64,000 bases of DNA, from NCBI RefSeq assembly GCF_003863365.1, contig NZ_RQXT01000029.1, positions 24,881 to 88,880 on the forward strand. Direction: 5' to 3'. A program made the translations under genes and the position numbers. The DNA is from Mesorhizobium tamadayense. GTDB lineage: Bacteria > Pseudomonadota > Alphaproteobacteria > Rhizobiales > Rhizobiaceae. Shown piece after piece: positions 7,038-16,686 of the stretch. The notes beneath the pieces are model-generated. The model was not told where the DNA came from and did not search any database. It worked only from the letters and a program-made list of their open reading frames with translations. Each line of letters opens with the position of its first letter. The stretch's first letter is position 1.

Positions 7038-8725
7038 GCAGCTCAAGGTCCCGCCTACGCTGTGCCGTCTACACTCGCAAATCGAGCGAAGAAGGTCTCG
7101 ACCAGGAATTCAACTCGCTCGACGCCCAGCGCGAGGCTTGCGTCGCGTTCATCGCCTCGCAGATCGGCCTCGGCTGGAAGCTCGTCCCGGATCGCTATGA
7201 TGATGGCGGCATCTCAGGTGGGACGATGGAGCGCCCTGCCCTGCAGCGGCTGCTGCAGGACATCCGCGACAAGAAGGTCGATGTCGTGGTGGTCTACAAG
7301 ATCGACCGCCTAACCCGATCGCTTATGGACTTCTCGAGGATCGTTGAGATCTTCGATGCCAGCTCGGCATCATTCGTTTCTGTCACGCAGCAGTTCAACA
7401 CCACCACATCGATGGGCAGGCTGACGCTGAACGTGCTTCTGTCATTCGCGCAGTTTGAGCGAGAAGTCACAGCTGAACGCATCCGCGACAAGATCGCCGC
7501 CTCCAAGAAGAAGGGTATGTGGATGGGAGGTGTGGTGCCGCTCGGCTATCGTGTGGAGCACCGCAAGCTCGTCATCGACGATCTCGAAGCGGAGATCGTC
7601 CGACACCTGTTCGGTCGATATCTCGCTCTGAAGTCGGTCCGCGGTCTTGCAGACGAGGCCGCACGCGATGGCCTCGTTGCCCGAACCCGCGAACGCCAGG
7701 ATGGGACCGTCGCAGTCACGATGCCATTCGGCCGCGGGAACCTCTATCACCTGCTCTCGAACCCCATCTACATCGGCAAGATTAAGCACAAAGATCAGCT
7801 CCACGAAGGCGAGCACGAGCCGATCATTGCAGGTCCGATGTTCGAAGAGGCCCAGGCGCTTTTGGCCACTCAGGCGCCGCGCCGCAGGAGCACGTCGAAC
7901 GTCACACAGCCTCATCTTCTCACCGGACTGCTCTTTGACGAACACGGTGAGAAGCTTCGATCAGTGCATGCCAACAAGCGCGGCGTCCGCTATCGCTACT
8001 ATGTCTCAAAACAGTTTGTTGATCAGCGGCGCGGCAGCTCCGACGGATGGCGCCTTCCCGCCGATGCAGTTGAATCGGTAGTTGAGCATCAGCTGAATCG
8101 CATTCTCAGCGATCATGACCAAATCGCTGATTTGATTCAGCGATGGGGAAGCGCAGCCGACATTCAAAACGCTATGCGTCGCGCGGCTGAGATCAAGGCT
8201 GCCTGGACCTCCGACACTGCCGACCACAAGCGATCACTGCTGCAGAAAATGGTCCGCCGTATCGCCCTTGGTCAGAAGTCGCTGGCCGTCGACATCGACG
8301 GCCGAGCGTTGTGCGAACATCTGCTCGATCAACCTTTGCCATCGGATGGCGGCGCCGAGACCCTTTCGATCTCTTGCCAATTCGACATCAAGCGACGTGG
8401 CGTCGAGATGCGCATCGTACTAGGCGAGGCCTCGTCCAATAGCGCTGACCCTGACGCCGGATTGATCGACGTGGTGCAACGCTCTCAGCGGTATCTCCAT
8501 CAACTTACAGATGGTTCTGGCCGAAGCTTGACAGAGGTGGCTAACTTGAACGCGACGACGGTCTCTGAGGTGAGCAGGCTGCTGCCGCTGGCATTTCTCG
8601 CACCGAAGATCGTGTCGAAGATTATCGCCGGCAACCAGCCAGTCGAACTCACAGCCCATAGGCTGTCGCGCCTGTCCGGCCTTCCCCTCGTATGGTCTGA
8701 TCAGTCTGCCCTGCTCGGCCTCTGA
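7034..8725 (+). CDS. Large serine recombinase, 563 aa
   Basis: The N-terminal resolvase domain (about residues 8-150) has the nucleophile region AVYTRKSSEEGLDQEFNSL and VVYKIDRLTRSLMDF. A recombinase domain follows (about 165-270, VPLGYRV to LLSNPIYIGKIKHK), then LLTGLLFDEHGEKLRS in the position of the zinc ribbon, which here lacks the usual cysteines. The length is normal for integrases of this class. No att site is identifiable with certainty. It ends about 200 bases before the first copy of the dispersed repeat and is the likely motor for the left module. Confidence 0.92.
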   Translation: MSSSRSRLRCAVYTRKSSEEGLDQEFNSLDAQREACVAFIASQIGLGWKLVPDRYDDGGISGGTMERPALQRLLQDIRDKKVDVVVVYKIDRLTRSLMDFSRIVEIFDASSASFVSVTQQFNTTTSMGRLTLNVLLSFAQFEREVTAERIRDKIAASKKKGMWMGGVVPLGYRVEHRKLVIDDLEAEIVRHLFGRYLALKSVRGLADEAARDGLVARTRERQDGTVAVTMPFGRGNLYHLLSNPIYIGKIKHKDQLHEGEHEPIIAGPMFEEAQALLATQAPRRRSTSNVTQPHLLTGLLFDEHGEKLRSVHANKRGVRYRYYVSKQFVDQRRGSSDGWRLPADAVESVVEHQLNRILSDHDQIADLIQRWGSAADIQNAMRRAAEIKAAWTSDTADHKRSLLQKMVRRIALGQKSLAVDIDGRALCEHLLDQPLPSDGGAETLSISCQFDIKRRGVEMRIVLGEASSNSADPDAGLIDVVQRSQRYLHQLTDGSGRSLTEVANLNATTVSEVSRLLPLAFLAPKIVSKIIAGNQPVELTAHRLSRLSGLPLVWSDQSALLGL

Positions 8726-9257
8726 TTCCGACCATCAGCTGAGCATCGCTTTTCCAAACGGTTGGCTACGGAAATGGGCATGGAGAGACGAACCCCAGAA
8801 TTCCGGGCATTCTGGGCTGGGAACGCGGCGTCTCCGCCAAGCATTGCCGCGATGGCGTCACTAACCTACGGAAATGTCGACACTATTTTGAGACGGTCGA
8901 AAGAACGCCAAAACTGGCGGACTGAATGGTGGGCCCGGAGGACGTATTAACATCGTTGATTTCATTGACTTTTTCGTGGGCTAAAATCAAAAGTCTTCCC
9001 GTATTGTTCCGTATGGTCCCGCGACTGGGCGGCGGTTCAGTGCCCTATATGCCACATCCCCGAGCGCGGCTCGATCTGCGGCATGACAGGTTCCGCACCT
9101 CCAGGCACCTCTGCGTAGCGCCGGAAAGTGGCTTGCCGGCTTTTTTCGGAAAATACCAACGCATGCGGTCCTCGTCGCCGCGGCACAAACACGTGCAAAG
9201 CTCACCCGTCCGGTCTGGCCTTCTGACCGGACTTGCTGCCTAGATAGCCTCGACTTT
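8726..9257 (+). other. Intergenic stretch with dispersed repeat and hairpin, no gene
   Basis: I see no supported gene here. It contains repeat copy A (8926-9030), then a perfect hairpin with stems GTCCGGTC at 9208-9215 and GACCGGAC at 9225-9232 and a 9-base loop, without a U-run. The downstream hydrolase remnant begins abruptly at about 9258, so this stretch covers a junction between the recombinase cassette and the catabolic region. Confidence 0.6.
8926..9030 (+). repeat. Dispersed ~105-bp repeat, copy A
   Basis: This copy starts ATGGTGGGCCCGGAGGACG, has CTTTTTCGTGGGC in the middle and TCTTCCCGTAT, TTCCGTATGG and TCCCGCGAC at the end. The same order of blocks occurs at 23592 and 34936 in the same orientation. 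All three lie at seams between gene modules. Read on the minus strand the first block ends CCGGGCCCACCA, like a tRNA 3' end, but no tRNA can be folded. Confidence 0.75.
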
Positions 9258-9645
9258 TCATTGCTTCAAATATCCAATGGTCAGGTTGCGCGCGCACGCC
9301 ACGACATTCTCGCCGACCGCATCGGTGTCTACGGCATGTCGATGGGCGCGACGCTGGGCTACTGGCTGGCGGCGGTCGAACCGCGCATCGCCTGCGTGGC
9401 GCATTTGTGCTGTTTTGCCGACTTCGCCAGCTTGATCGATACCGGCGTGCACGATCTGCACGGCATCTATCTCACGATTCCCGGACTGCTCAATCTTGCT
9501 GGCAATGGCGAAATCGCCGGGCGGATCGCGCCGCGGCCGCAATTCATCGGCATCGGCGACCAGGACCCACTGACGCCGCCATGTCGAAACGCCGGCCATG
9601 CGCGCCGCCGCGAGCGGCTTTTTTCGCCGCTTCCTTGCCGGAGAC
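9258..9645 (+). pseudogene. Alpha/beta-hydrolase (dienelactone-hydrolase-like) remnant
   Basis: The frame encodes the middle of an alpha/beta hydrolase: DRIGVYGMSMGATLGYWLAA holds the nucleophile elbow G-M-S-M-G, and APRPQFIGIGDQDPLTPP holds the acid-residue strand. The N-terminus is missing. After TPP the sequence jumps to another frame that encodes ETPAMRAAASGFFRRFLAG up to TAG at 9643-9645, which is the expected C-terminal helix after a catalytic His, so an internal segment with the His was lost. This is a decayed gene cut at its 5' end near the repeat; its end abuts the ABC ATPase gene on the other strand. Confidence 0.75.
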
Positions 9646-10733
9646 TAGCGCGAAGCGACGCGCAGCCCGGCGGCATCGAAGAGGTGCATACGCTCCGGCG
9701 GCAGAGCCAAGGTGAGCGGCGGGCCCTGCGTTTCGACGCCCTGCCGCTTGAGCACGGCGACTAGCTTATTGTCGCCGGCAATGGTGGCGTGGACGACGGT
9801 TTCCGGCCCCAGCGCCTCGGCCAGCGTCACATGCGCTTCCACCGACCCCTTGCCGCCATCCGAAAGCTCTATGTCGTGTGGCCGGATCCCGAGCGTCGCA
9901 TCGTCTCCGGGCTTCAGCGCGGCGCCGTTGACGGCAATCGTGGCCGAAAGCCCGCTCGGACCGTCGACATCCACCTGTGTGGCACTGGCCGAGCGCACCT
10001 TGACCGGCAAAAGGTTCATGCGCGGCGCGCCGATGAAGCCGGCAACGAACAGATTGGCCGGCGCATTGTAGAGATCGAGCGGCCGGCCGACCTGCTCGAT
10101 CTTGCCGGCGCGCATCACCACGATGCGATCGGCGAGCGTCATCGCCTCGACCTGGTCATGGGTGACATAGATCATCGTGGTGGCCAGCCGCTTGTGCAGG
10201 GCTGCGAGTTCGGCGCGCGTCGAGATGCGCAGTTCAGCGTCGAGGTTGGACAGCGGTTCGTCGAGCAGGAAGGCGGTCGGATTGCGCACCACCGCACGGC
10301 CGATCGCCACGCGTTGCTTCTGGCCGCCGGAGAGCTGCCCTGGCCTGCGGTCGAGATAGGGCGCGATTTCCAGCATGCGCGCCGCTTCCGCGATGCGCCG
10401 GTCGATCTCGGGTTTCGGCATGCGGATGTTTTCGAGCCCAAAGGCAAGGTTCTGGCGCACGCTCATATGCGGGTAGAGCGCATAGGACTGAAACACCATG
10501 GCGAGTCCGCGCTGTGCGGCCGAGACCTCGGTGACGTCGGCGCCGTCGATCTCGATCTTGCCGCCGGTCGGTTGGTCGAGCCCGGCAATCAGCCGCAGCA
10601 GCGTGGACTTGCCGCAGCCCGACGGGCCGACAAGCACCAGCATCTCGCCGTCGCCGACATCTAGACTGATGTCGTGCAGGATCTTCACCTTGCCATAGGC
10701 GCGATCGATGTTGGTCAGGGTTATCCGTCCCAT
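9645..10733 (-). CDS. ABC sugar importer ATPase (UgpC/MalK type), 362 aa
   Basis: Walker A (GPSGCGKSTLLRL), Q-loop, signature LSGGQKQRVAIGRAVVR and Walker B AFLLDEPLSNLD are all present in the first 200 residues, followed by a C-terminal TOBE/MalK-type regulatory region (FIGAPRMNLLPV, GIRPHDIEL). The length fits the family. It energises uptake by the two permeases encoded just upstream, 7 bases away, and is the last gene of the catabolic operon. Substrate specificity comes from the binding protein and operon context, which point to an oligosaccharide with unsaturated uronic acid. Confidence 0.93.
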   Translation of the reverse strand: MGRITLTNIDRAYGKVKILHDISLDVGDGEMLVLVGPSGCGKSTLLRLIAGLDQPTGGKIEIDGADVTEVSAAQRGLAMVFQSYALYPHMSVRQNLAFGLENIRMPKPEIDRRIAEAARMLEIAPYLDRRPGQLSGGQKQRVAIGRAVVRNPTAFLLDEPLSNLDAELRISTRAELAALHKRLATTMIYVTHDQVEAMTLADRIVVMRAGKIEQVGRPLDLYNAPANLFVAGFIGAPRMNLLPVKVRSASATQVDVDGPSGLSATIAVNGAALKPGDDATLGIRPHDIELSDGGKGSVEAHVTLAEALGPETVVHATIAGDNKLVAVLKRQGVETQGPPLTLALPPERMHLFDAAGLRVASR

Positions 10734-10740
10734 CGTGCCC

Positions 10741-11793
10741 TCACTTCAGTCCGGTGCCGGCAATGCCGGAGGTGATGTAGCGCTGCAGGAAAACGAAGAC
10801 GAGCACGACGGGGATCATCGTCACCACGGTCATCGCCAGGATGTAGTGCCACTGCACATTGAGCTCGCCGGCATAGGTATTGAGCCCTACCTGGAGCGTG
10901 TAGAGCTCCTTGCGCGACAGCACCACCAGCGGCCACAGGAAGTCGTTCCAGCGCCAAACCACCGAGAAGATGGCAAGCACCGCCAGCGCGGGTGCTGCAA
11001 GCGGCAACACGATGCGCCAGTAGATCTGCCATTCCGACGCATTGTCCATGCGCGCGGCATCGAGCATTTCGTCGGGGATGGTGAGCATATACTGGCGCAG
11101 CAGGAACACGCCGGTTGGTGTGGCCACCGTCGGCAGGATGACGCCCCACAGTGAATCCAGCAGGCCGAAGGCGCTGACCACCGAATAGAGCGGCACCAGG
11201 ATGACCGACAGCGGCACCATCAGCGTGCCGACGATCAGGAGCATGGTGAAATCGCGACCGCGGAACTTGTATTTCGACAGAGCGAAGGCGGCCATCGAAT
11301 TGGTCAGCAGCGTGATCAGCGTCGCCATTGCAGTGACGAAAACCGAATTGCGGAGATAGCGCAGGAAGTCAAAATGGACGAAGGGTTCGGTATAGTTCTC
11401 AGTCGCGAAGCCGATCTCACGCACCGGCTGCCGGTCGGCAATATTGACCTTGATGATGTCCTTCGGCGCCTTGGGATCGATCATCTGCGCCACGATCCCG
11501 ATGCGGCGGACCTCGGCCATCACCTTGCTCGAGCCGTCCGGCAGCTTCACCGTGTAGAGGGTGAGCGGCTTGTCATAGCCTTCGACGCTCATCTGCTGGC
11601 CGACATAGGGCAGTATGGTCGGCGGAAACTCGGCCAGCTGCGCCGGCGTCTTGAACGACGAGCCGACCAGCCAGACCGCCGGGCCGAACATGATGACTAG
11701 ACCGCCGACGAGCCACAGCCAAGTCACAGTGTCGGTCCAGTGCCAGGAGCGACCACCGCGCCGGCGAGTCAGGAATGCCGCGACGCCGCTCAT
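10741..11793 (-). CDS. ABC sugar importer permease (MalG type), 350 aa
   Basis: A six-helix permease whose cytoplasmic EAA-type loop reads DAARMDNASEWQIYWRIVLP. After the first membrane helix (WLWLVGGLVIMFGPAVWLVG) there is an unusually long periplasmic stretch of about 90 residues before the second helix. It overlaps the partner permease gene by 4 bases (ATGA) and precedes the ATPase by 7 bases. Together with the partner it forms the transmembrane channel of a CUT1-family importer. Confidence 0.92.
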   Translation of the reverse strand: MSGVAAFLTRRRGGRSWHWTDTVTWLWLVGGLVIMFGPAVWLVGSSFKTPAQLAEFPPTILPYVGQQMSVEGYDKPLTLYTVKLPDGSSKVMAEVRRIGIVAQMIDPKAPKDIIKVNIADRQPVREIGFATENYTEPFVHFDFLRYLRNSVFVTAMATLITLLTNSMAAFALSKYKFRGRDFTMLLIVGTLMVPLSVILVPLYSVVSAFGLLDSLWGVILPTVATPTGVFLLRQYMLTIPDEMLDAARMDNASEWQIYWRIVLPLAAPALAVLAIFSVVWRWNDFLWPLVVLSRKELYTLQVGLNTYAGELNVQWHYILAMTVVTMIPVVLVFVFLQRYITSGIAGTGLK

Positions 11794-12812
11794 TGCCGCG
11801 CCCCCTTGCGTTCGCCCCGGCGCCCGACCTGCAACTGCACCAAGGTCAGCACGACCAGCACCAGTCCCATCAAGATGGAGGCCGCCGAAGCCAGCCCTGG
11901 ATTGCGCAGCAGCGAGGCGAAGCCGATCTCGTAGATGTACTGCGTGAGGTAGAGCGTCGAGGTTCCCGGCCCTCCTCCGGTCAGCACATAGACTTCGTCG
12001 AAGATCTGCACGGCGCGGATCAGCGCCAGCACGATGACGACGAGCAGGTTCGGCATCAGCAGCGGCAGCGTGATGCGCCAGAACACCCGCGCCGGCCTGG
12101 TGCCGTCCATCTCGGCCGCCTCATAGAGGTCGCGCGGGATCGCCTGCAATCCGGCAAGCAGGATCAACGTATAGAAGCCCATATGCGCCCAGACCGAAAC
12201 GCTGACGGCGGCAGTGAAGGCCCAGAAGCGGTCGGTCAGCCAGTTGTGCGGCTCGCCCCCAAAGTCATGCACGATCATGTTCAGCAGCCCCTGGCGTTGC
12301 AGGATCCAGCGCCAGATCAGGCCGGTGACGACGGGCGACAACAGCACCGGAAAGAAGAACACCGCGCGCCAGAAAGAGCGTCCGATGATCTCGCGGTTGA
12401 GGATCAGCGCGGTTGCCATCGACACGACGGTCAACAGCGCCACCTGTACGATGACGAACAGGCCGGTGTTGTGCACGGCCTTCCAGAACAGGTCCTCGCG
12501 GCAGGTGGCGGTATCCAGATAGTTGCTGCAATCGAGCAGGCGCTGATACTGCTCCAGCCCTACATACGAGCGATCCTGGAGGAAGTAGGCGGTTCCTGAT
12601 GTGGCCGAATAGAAGAAGTTGATGACCAGGGGCACCAGGACGAAGATGCCGAAGATCGCCATGTTGGGGGCGAGGAAGAAGGCGGCCATGCCGCCGGTGC
12701 CCGTCGCGCGCTGCCAGGCCTTGAGCGGCACGTTGACGATCAATGCCAGCCAGAAGACCGGCGCCGCGAGCACAGCGCCGGTCCATGACTTCAATGTCGC
12801 AACGGCGCTCAC
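11790..12812 (-). CDS. ABC sugar importer permease (MalF type), 340 aa
   Basis: I place the start at GTG 12812, overlapping the binding-protein stop as GTGA. The protein has a first helix near residues 45-65 (FFLAPNMAIFGIFVLVPL), six helices in the conserved core, and the EAA loop EAAEMDGTRPARVFWRITLP. A periplasmic loop with two Cys (LLDCSNYLDTATCRED) follows the first core helix. It pairs with the downstream MalG-type permease in the same importer. Confidence 0.92.
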   Translation of the reverse strand: MSAVATLKSWTGAVLAAPVFWLALIVNVPLKAWQRATGTGGMAAFFLAPNMAIFGIFVLVPLVINFFYSATSGTAYFLQDRSYVGLEQYQRLLDCSNYLDTATCREDLFWKAVHNTGLFVIVQVALLTVVSMATALILNREIIGRSFWRAVFFFPVLLSPVVTGLIWRWILQRQGLLNMIVHDFGGEPHNWLTDRFWAFTAAVSVSVWAHMGFYTLILLAGLQAIPRDLYEAAEMDGTRPARVFWRITLPLLMPNLLVVIVLALIRAVQIFDEVYVLTGGGPGTSTLYLTQYIYEIGFASLLRNPGLASAASILMGLVLVVLTLVQLQVGRRGERKGARQ

Positions 12813-14077
12813 TTGGCCTCGGCGACCTTGTCGGCGATATCCTGGTCGATCTTGACCCAGGCAGCGTCGAGGGTAAGTTCGCCGGCCATCACCTGGCTCA
12901 CTCGGGTGACGAGCGCGGCGAAGTAGGCATTGGCCCATTTCCACGGCGGCAGCGCGTCGGCTGCCGGCAAGGTCTCACCCGCCGCCTGGACAAACTTGTC
13001 GAGCGCCGGACCGACATTCTTGTCGGTCGAACCCCATTTCAATCCGCCTTTCGCGATGACGCCCTTGTGCGCCGGCAGGAACAGGGTGCGCTCGCTGAAC
13101 TCCTTCACCACGGCTTCGCTGGCCAGGTAATCCATAACCTTGGCCACATCCTTGGGGTTCTTGGTGTATTTGATGGCAACGAGTGCGGCGCCACCTTTCA
13201 AGCCCGAACACCCCGCGGTGCCGCAGGGCGAGCCGGTTGCCACCCAGTCAAAGCTGTCGCCTATCTTGGTCGACAGATTGGCGACCTGCCAGCTGCCCGA
13301 ATAATAGAATGGGATCTGCGCGTTTATGAAATCGTCCGTTGCAGCGCGATAGGTCGAGCCTGCCGCCGACACCCAGGTGTCCTTCAGCATCAGGCCCTTG
13401 GCGGTCCAGTCGACGAGCTTGCCGACGAACGCCTTGGTGCCGTCGTCGACCTTCGCCGGCTTGCCGTCGGCGCCGATGTAGTTCGCTCCGAAGGAGACGT
13501 TGGCGCCCGAAATGCGGTGACCCGAGCGGTCGATCGCGAACGCTGCCGGCAGTTGCTGGCTCTTCGCCACTTCGGCAGCGGCGTTGATCCAGTCGTCCCA
13601 GGTCGCCTTGTCGCCCGGTAACGCCACGCCGGCCTGCTCGAACAACGTCTTGTTGGCGAAGCCGCCGGTGAGCGTAAGCTGGGTCATGAAGCCGGTGATG
13701 GCCTTGGAACCGTCGGGTCGCATCCAGTCCAGCGTGTCGCCGAAATTGTCGTCCCAGTACTTCGCGTCGGCCACCAGTGGCCTGAGATCAAGCCAGTGCT
13801 GGGCGAGCTCCTTGATGTTGGTGACGCGGGCGATGTCCGGGCCCTGGCCGGCTTCGAGCTGGATCGGCAGCTGCTCCTGGATCACCTTGTAGGCGACATT
13901 GTCGAGGGTGATGTGGATGTCGGGATTGTCCTTCATGAAGCGGTTCAGGATGTCCTGGATGACATCGCCTTCGACACCGTCCGAATACCACATGATGCGC
14001 ACGTCGCCAGCAAACGCGCTGGTCGATGCGAGCAGGCTGACCGATAGCGCGGCCAGCAAAGTGCGGGTCTTTTTCAT
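12809..14077 (-). CDS. ABC sugar-binding periplasmic protein, 422 aa
   Basis: Start ATG 14077 is chosen because a strong GGAGGAGACG site precedes it and because it gives a clean Sec signal peptide (MKKTRTLLAALSVSLLAS, cleavage after AFA). The mature protein begins DVRIMWYSDGVEGD and has the layout of cluster B (family 1) solute-binding proteins, including GSWQVANLSTKIGDSFDWV near the hinge and three Cys around 264-280. It captures the substrate for the two permeases. The operon's GH105-type hydrolase and KduI suggest an unsaturated or plain uronide oligosaccharide as the ligand. Confidence 0.92.
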   Translation of the reverse strand: MKKTRTLLAALSVSLLASTSAFAGDVRIMWYSDGVEGDVIQDILNRFMKDNPDIHITLDNVAYKVIQEQLPIQLEAGQGPDIARVTNIKELAQHWLDLRPLVADAKYWDDNFGDTLDWMRPDGSKAITGFMTQLTLTGGFANKTLFEQAGVALPGDKATWDDWINAAAEVAKSQQLPAAFAIDRSGHRISGANVSFGANYIGADGKPAKVDDGTKAFVGKLVDWTAKGLMLKDTWVSAAGSTYRAATDDFINAQIPFYYSGSWQVANLSTKIGDSFDWVATGSPCGTAGCSGLKGGAALVAIKYTKNPKDVAKVMDYLASEAVVKEFSERTLFLPAHKGVIAKGGLKWGSTDKNVGPALDKFVQAAGETLPAADALPPWKWANAYFAALVTRVSQVMAGELTLDAAWVKIDQDIADKVAEAK

Positions 14078-14161
14078 GCTTTCGTCTCCTCCTTTGTCCG
14101 GGGCTCGCCCCGATGATCCAAGCCGCCACACCCTCCTCCCATGAGGGGCGCGGCGATCCTC

Positions 14162-16686
14162 CTATTCCCTGCGCTGCATAAGCGTCGCCTCGCCGCGCAC
14201 GGTCCAACTGGTCGGATCGAGGGTCCGGCCCTGCGCCATGACCCTTGCGTCGGCGAGAAACCGCACCGTGCCGTATTCCGGATCCTCGATGATCAACTCG
14301 CCATCGGAGCCTGGCTGCACCGACAGGCCGGCAAAGGCGGCGACCCAGCCGTCGAGCGTCGGCAGACCGGCATCCCGGCTGCCGAGGCGAACGATCCAGA
14401 TCGCCTTGCGCCCCGCCGCCCGCAACTCGTTGCCGGCCGTCGGTCCGCCCTTGATCTCGATCAGCGGCACATCCGTCTTCAGCATGGCAAAGGCGTTGCC
14501 CGATTGCGCGAAGGCGCGATGGTCATCCACCTGCACGGCATCGAAGGCGCTGGCCGGGAACCAGGCGTGCGTGAAGTCGGGCTGTTCGTCCGAACAGGCA
14601 AAGCTGACGACGGCAAGGTCGCGGTATTGGTGAACCCGCGGCAAGGTGCCGGAACCGCCCCAATAGGACGGGCGGCCATAGCCGGACTGCAAAACTTCGC
14701 CCGGATGGTTGATCCATATCTGCGCATCCGCATTGTTGCCCAGCCGGGCATGGATGACAGTCTCCTGGTAGCCCCACTGGCTCCAGCGATAGCCGGCGGC
14801 GCTACCCATCGCATGGTTGCGCGTCTTGTGGTGGTAGAGCCGGGCGAAGCGGTCCTGTCCCTGCGCAAAAGTCCATTCCCACGCCGTATCGTCGGCGAGA
14901 GAGGCAATAGGCGCCAGCTCGGCGGGAACGCTCAAGCCGTGGTCTCGAAGGCAGAGCGCCAGCTGCGGCAGCGCATGGAAGCGCATGCCGTAATTGCCCT
15001 TGCCCCAGACCATGCGGCAGATGCCCGATAGCTCCAGCGAGCGCGCGGCGCGCAGCGTGTGCTCATAGGAGCGGCCTTGCGCGCCGGTCAGCATGCCGTG
15101 GTGCGCCGAGCGGGCGACGATCTCGAGCAGGCGGATGATGGCTTTGCCGGCACGCTCGGCGATGTCCTTGTCCGGAGCGAGTGCATAGAGTGCGCACAGG
15201 CCCTTGAGGTCGATCGGGAAATAGGGCGCCGAGTTGAACTCGGCCATCTCCCATGCCTCGAAATGATCGAGCCACGCCCGCACCCGCGCCGCTCCCACAG
15301 CCGACTGCTCGCGGCCAAGACGCCCAGAGCGCACGAAACGTTCGGCGGGCAGAAGCCCACCGGCAATATAGGCAGCGGTATGGAAGAGCAGCGCGTGGTT
15401 CTCGGAAAAATACCACTGCACATCGTTGCCGAGCTCATCCATCCAGTAGCGATAGCCGAGTATGGCCTTGTCGACGCGCGGGCGCAGGTTGGCTTCTAGC
15501 CGATCACCGTAAGCCCCGCGGCACCACAACAACGGCACCAGGATGAAGTCGGCGCAGTCGTGACAATCCTCGATCGCCGGCAGCGCGCCGGAGATCATGA
15601 CGTCGGTTTCCGCACCCGCCTGCCCGATCGCCAGGCGCGCCAGCGCGCGCACCGTGTCTGCCTCGGCATGATCGGCGACCTCGTTGAGCGCCTCATCAAT
15701 GCGCGCGGCAAGCGTTGCCGGTGCGGCGCCCTGGCGGCGCGCATGGCAGATCTCGACGCCGAAGACACGAGATGCGCTGTGATCCCCGATGGTCAGCGTC
15801 ACTTTGAAGTGGCGAAAGTCGGCTGGCAGCTGCTCGGTATCGGCAATCGGCAGCCGCGTCTGACCTTTGGCCAGATAGAAGGCGAAGCGCACCGGCGCCT
15901 CGATCGACATGAAATCGCCCTCGATCTCGACCGCGACTTTTGCGTCACGCGGCAGGGCCACGCCGGTGACCAGAGCCACAGCGCCGCCATCATAGGCAGG
16001 ACGCTCGAAATGCATGTCGTCGAGGGCTGCTTCCATTGCGTCGGCGACGCCGCCCTCAACCTCGATCGGCAGCGCGATAGAGATTGCCGGCCCCGAGAGA
16101 TAGTCGAGCTGGAAATAATAGCGGGCGTCGCGTTCGGCGAGATCGTCGAACCAGATGCGGATGGTGTTACGGCCGGCCTTCAGCGCGATGCGAAAGTCCT
16201 CCGCGCTTTCCAGATTGCGGCCATAGGGCGCCATCCAGCCGCCTTCCGCGCCATTGGCGAAGAGGATGGCGCCGCCGCATGTGCGTAGCCTGAGCAGGGC
16301 CTCGCCGGCCGAGGCGGCCTCGATGATCGTCTCGGCCCAGGTGCCTAATACCGTCGGCCGGAACCAGAAGCCCGACAGGTCGACGCGCGGCGAGGCAAAG
16401 GGCAGCCAGATGCGCTCGGCGCTGAACTCGGCTGCGATTTGTGGCCGGGCCGCTTGCCGCGGCGCTCGGCTGCGAACTCGGTGCGGCACGGATATTCATG
16501 CGGAATGAAATTCTTGTGCTTGGTCAGGAAGAAGAAGGGATCCATCTCCCCCCTCATCGGCTGGTCGGCGACGTCGTAGCGCTGCTCGGCGATTGAACCT
16601 AGCCGCCAGTAAACGATCGGCTGGCCCGACGCGACCGGCCGGCGCAAGGCAAAATCGGCTTGCATGTTCTGGGCGGCCTCACTCAT
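14162..16686 (-). pseudogene. Glycan-active enzyme-like protein, single-base frameshift near 16440
   Basis: A 775-residue open frame (to about 16489) continues upstream into another frame that begins at ATG 16686 with MSEAAQNMQADFALRRPVAS and MDPFFFLTKHKNF. That ATG overlaps the kduI stop as ATGA, which marks it as the true start. Inserting one base near 16440 (CGGCCC to CGGGCCC on the coding strand) fuses both parts to about 840 residues. The family is not certain: the middle is helical (alpha/alpha-toroid-like) and the end has GYRWSQWGYQETVIHARLG and WINHPGEV, recalling the sandwich of heparinase-like lyases. A GTG at about 16489 could give a shortened product. Probably a lyase or hydrolase for the imported glycan. 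Confidence 0.65.

Noticed and set aside
8926..8945. tRNA 3' end suggested by CCGGGCCCACCA on the minus strand in repeat copies A and B
   Set aside because: No T-arm, anticodon arm or D-arm can be folded from the adjoining sequence.
14141..15031. Plus-strand frames over the glycan enzyme and importer genes
   Set aside because: Antisense to genes with recognisable motifs; no ribosome sites.
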